Shown: piece by piece, positions 63,043 through 64,000 of the stretch | Layout of the letters: each line of letters starts with the position of its first letter | Position numbering within the stretch: position 1 is the stretch's first letter | Origin: a virus | Length of the DNA: 64,000 nucleotides | IMG/VR virus record: IMGVR_UViG_3300035034_002381 | Span: 64,001 to 128,000 of that record | Direction: 5' to 3' (one strand) | Translations under genes and position numbers: made by a program | The notes under the pieces: generated by a model | Seen by the model: the letters and a program-made list of their open reading frames with translations, nothing else | The model's database searches: none | What the model was told of the DNA's origin: nothing

Positions 63043-64000
63043 TTTTTATTGGCTAAACGAAAACTCTCGAAAATTTTTAGAACGAGGATATTTACTTCCA
63101 GGAGTCACAGGTGAAGAACGAGTAAAACAAATAGCAGACAGGGCAGAAGAACTTTTAGGAATAGAGGGTTTTTCTGATAAATTTTATCATTATATGGCTA
63201 AAGGCTATTTTAGTTTAAGCACACCTGTTTGGACTAACTTTGGATTAGGGAGAGGACTTCCTATTAGTTGTTATGGGATTGATATTCAAGATGACACAGC
63301 AGATATTTTGCGTGCAGCAGCTGAAATAGGCGTACTCACAAAACAAGGTGGTGGAACTGCTGGTTATTTTGGAAAAATTCGACCACGAGGATCTGTCATT
63401 AATAATAACGGAGTCACGAATGGTTCAGTTGCAATGATGGAACTTTTCCAGACAGTTACTGGTGTTATTTCGCAAGGTCAAGCAAGAAGAGGCTTTTTTG
63501 CTGCATACCAAGACGTTGATCATGGAGATTTTTGGGAATTTATTAAATGTCGTGACGAGGGACACGCTATACAAGATTTAGCTATTGGAGTTTGTATTTC
63601 TGATGATTTTATGATACGAGCAAAGGATGGTGATCCTGAGGCTAGGAAAAGACTGATGGCTATTCATAAAAAGAGAGACGAATCTGGATTTCCTTATATT
63701 TTCTTTAGTGATAATGTTGAACGTGGAAAACCCCAAGTTTATAAAGATAAAAAAATGCGAATTAATCATTCGCAAATGTGTACAGAAATAATCGAATATA
63801 CTGATGCAGAAAAAACATTCGTTTGTTGTTTATCATCGGTTAATCTTTTACATTGGGATGAAATTAAACATACTGATGCAATTGAAACATTGACATATTT
63901 TTTAGATGCAGTCTATAGTGAGTTCATTGAAAAGGCTGATGGGTTACCATTTATGGAAAAAGCTGTTAAATTTGCTAAAGAACATCGCAGTATTGGAGTC
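63020..64000 (+). CDS. nrdA: Ribonucleotide reductase class I large subunit, 3' truncated by window edge
   Basis: The frame opens at ATG 63020 (MTQMNYSNFYWLNENSRKFL; 63029 is an alternative) and runs past the window end, about 327 residues visible. Typical NrdA sequence: SLSTPVWTNFGLGRGLPISCYG with the first active-site cysteine, LTKQGGGTAGYFGKIRPRGS, NNNGVTNGSVAMMELF, QGQARRGFFAAYQDVDHGDF, and TFVCCLSSVNL with the cysteine region. The N-terminus is very short, so the regulatory ATP-cone domain is absent and dATP inhibition is probably lost, as is usual in T4-like phages of this kind (inference). Confidence 0.92.
   Translation, partial: MTQMNYSNFYWLNENSRKFLERGYLLPGVTGEERVKQIADRAEELLGIEGFSDKFYHYMAKGYFSLSTPVWTNFGLGRGLPISCYGIDIQDDTADILRAAAEIGVLTKQGGGTAGYFGKIRPRGSVINNNGVTNGSVAMMELFQTVTGVISQGQARRGFFAAYQDVDHGDFWEFIKCRDEGHAIQDLAIGVCISDDFMIRAKDGDPEARKRLMAIHKKRDESGFPYIFFSDNVERGKPQVYKDKKMRINHSQMCTEIIEYTDAEKTFVCCLSSVNLLHWDEIKHTDAIETLTYFLDAVYSEFIEKADGLPFMEKAVKFAKEHRSIGV

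Noticed and set aside
1-64000. tRNA genes, CRISPR arrays, integrase or other lysogeny genes
   Set aside because: Looked for in gaps and by motif; no cloverleaf with a TTCGA-type arm, no regularly spaced repeats and no recombinase signature seen. Nothing here suggests a temperate phage.

Overview
The window is one contiguous, AT-rich piece of a large tailed bacteriophage with a T4-type (contractile-tail myovirus) gene set. Recognisable T4-like parts are a gp25-type baseplate wedge protein, a gp6-type wedge protein, a run of very large baseplate and fibre proteins, a PhoH ATPase, a gp32-like single-strand DNA-binding protein, a gp61-like primase, UvsY-like and UvsW-like recombination proteins, part of a family B DNA polymerase (gp43-like), a dUTPase, and NrdB followed by the start of NrdA. 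Nearly all start codons lack a Shine-Dalgarno sequence and sit behind A-rich leaders. Together with the low GC this suggests a Bacteroidota (flavobacterial-type) host; that is inference only.

Layout: 1-5061 holds a 5'-truncated amidoligase-like gene, small head-type proteins and an ATP-grasp ligase. 5100-13950 is the baseplate wedge block. 13961-22194 holds PhoH and a series of small enzymes and unknowns. 22189-23734 is the only minus-strand block (galE plus two small genes). 23735-25607 is a patchwork of an exonuclease, a broken Nei/Fpg glycosylase and small ORFs. 25686-45197 is a second structural block of giant virion and fibre proteins. 45543-52339 is recombination and replication (RuvC-like, SSB, primase, UvsY-like, a GIY-YIG homing endonuclease, and UvsW with a frameshift at an A12 run). 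52350-59790 is a block of small proteins and nucleotidyltransferases. 60014-64000 is nucleotide metabolism and a polymerase fragment.

The most striking signal crosses these blocks. At least 14 otherwise unrelated proteins, and up to about 25 loci counting variants and relics, begin with the same short tag, roughly M-K-x(0-3)-K-[ST]-[FY]-x-[ED]-F-[ILV]-x-E followed by S, G, K or A. This closely matches the capsid targeting sequence of the T4 internal head proteins (MKTYQEFIAE), which directs a protein into the prohead and is removed by the gp21 protease after [LI]-x-E. Behind the tag sit a CapA-type metallophosphatase, a 2H phosphoesterase, an NMN-adenylyltransferase-like enzyme, probably a ligase-type nucleotidyltransferase, and many unknowns. 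Several carry further internal L/I-x-E sites. My reading is that the phage packs a large, varied protein cargo in its head for delivery with the DNA, and that the tag spreads and decays as a module: there are identical tag repeats, an orphan tag minigene, tag genes lacking a start codon, and a decayed tandem copy.

Functions were assigned by reading motifs, without any database search. Large structural proteins are assigned by position and composition more than by recognised homology.
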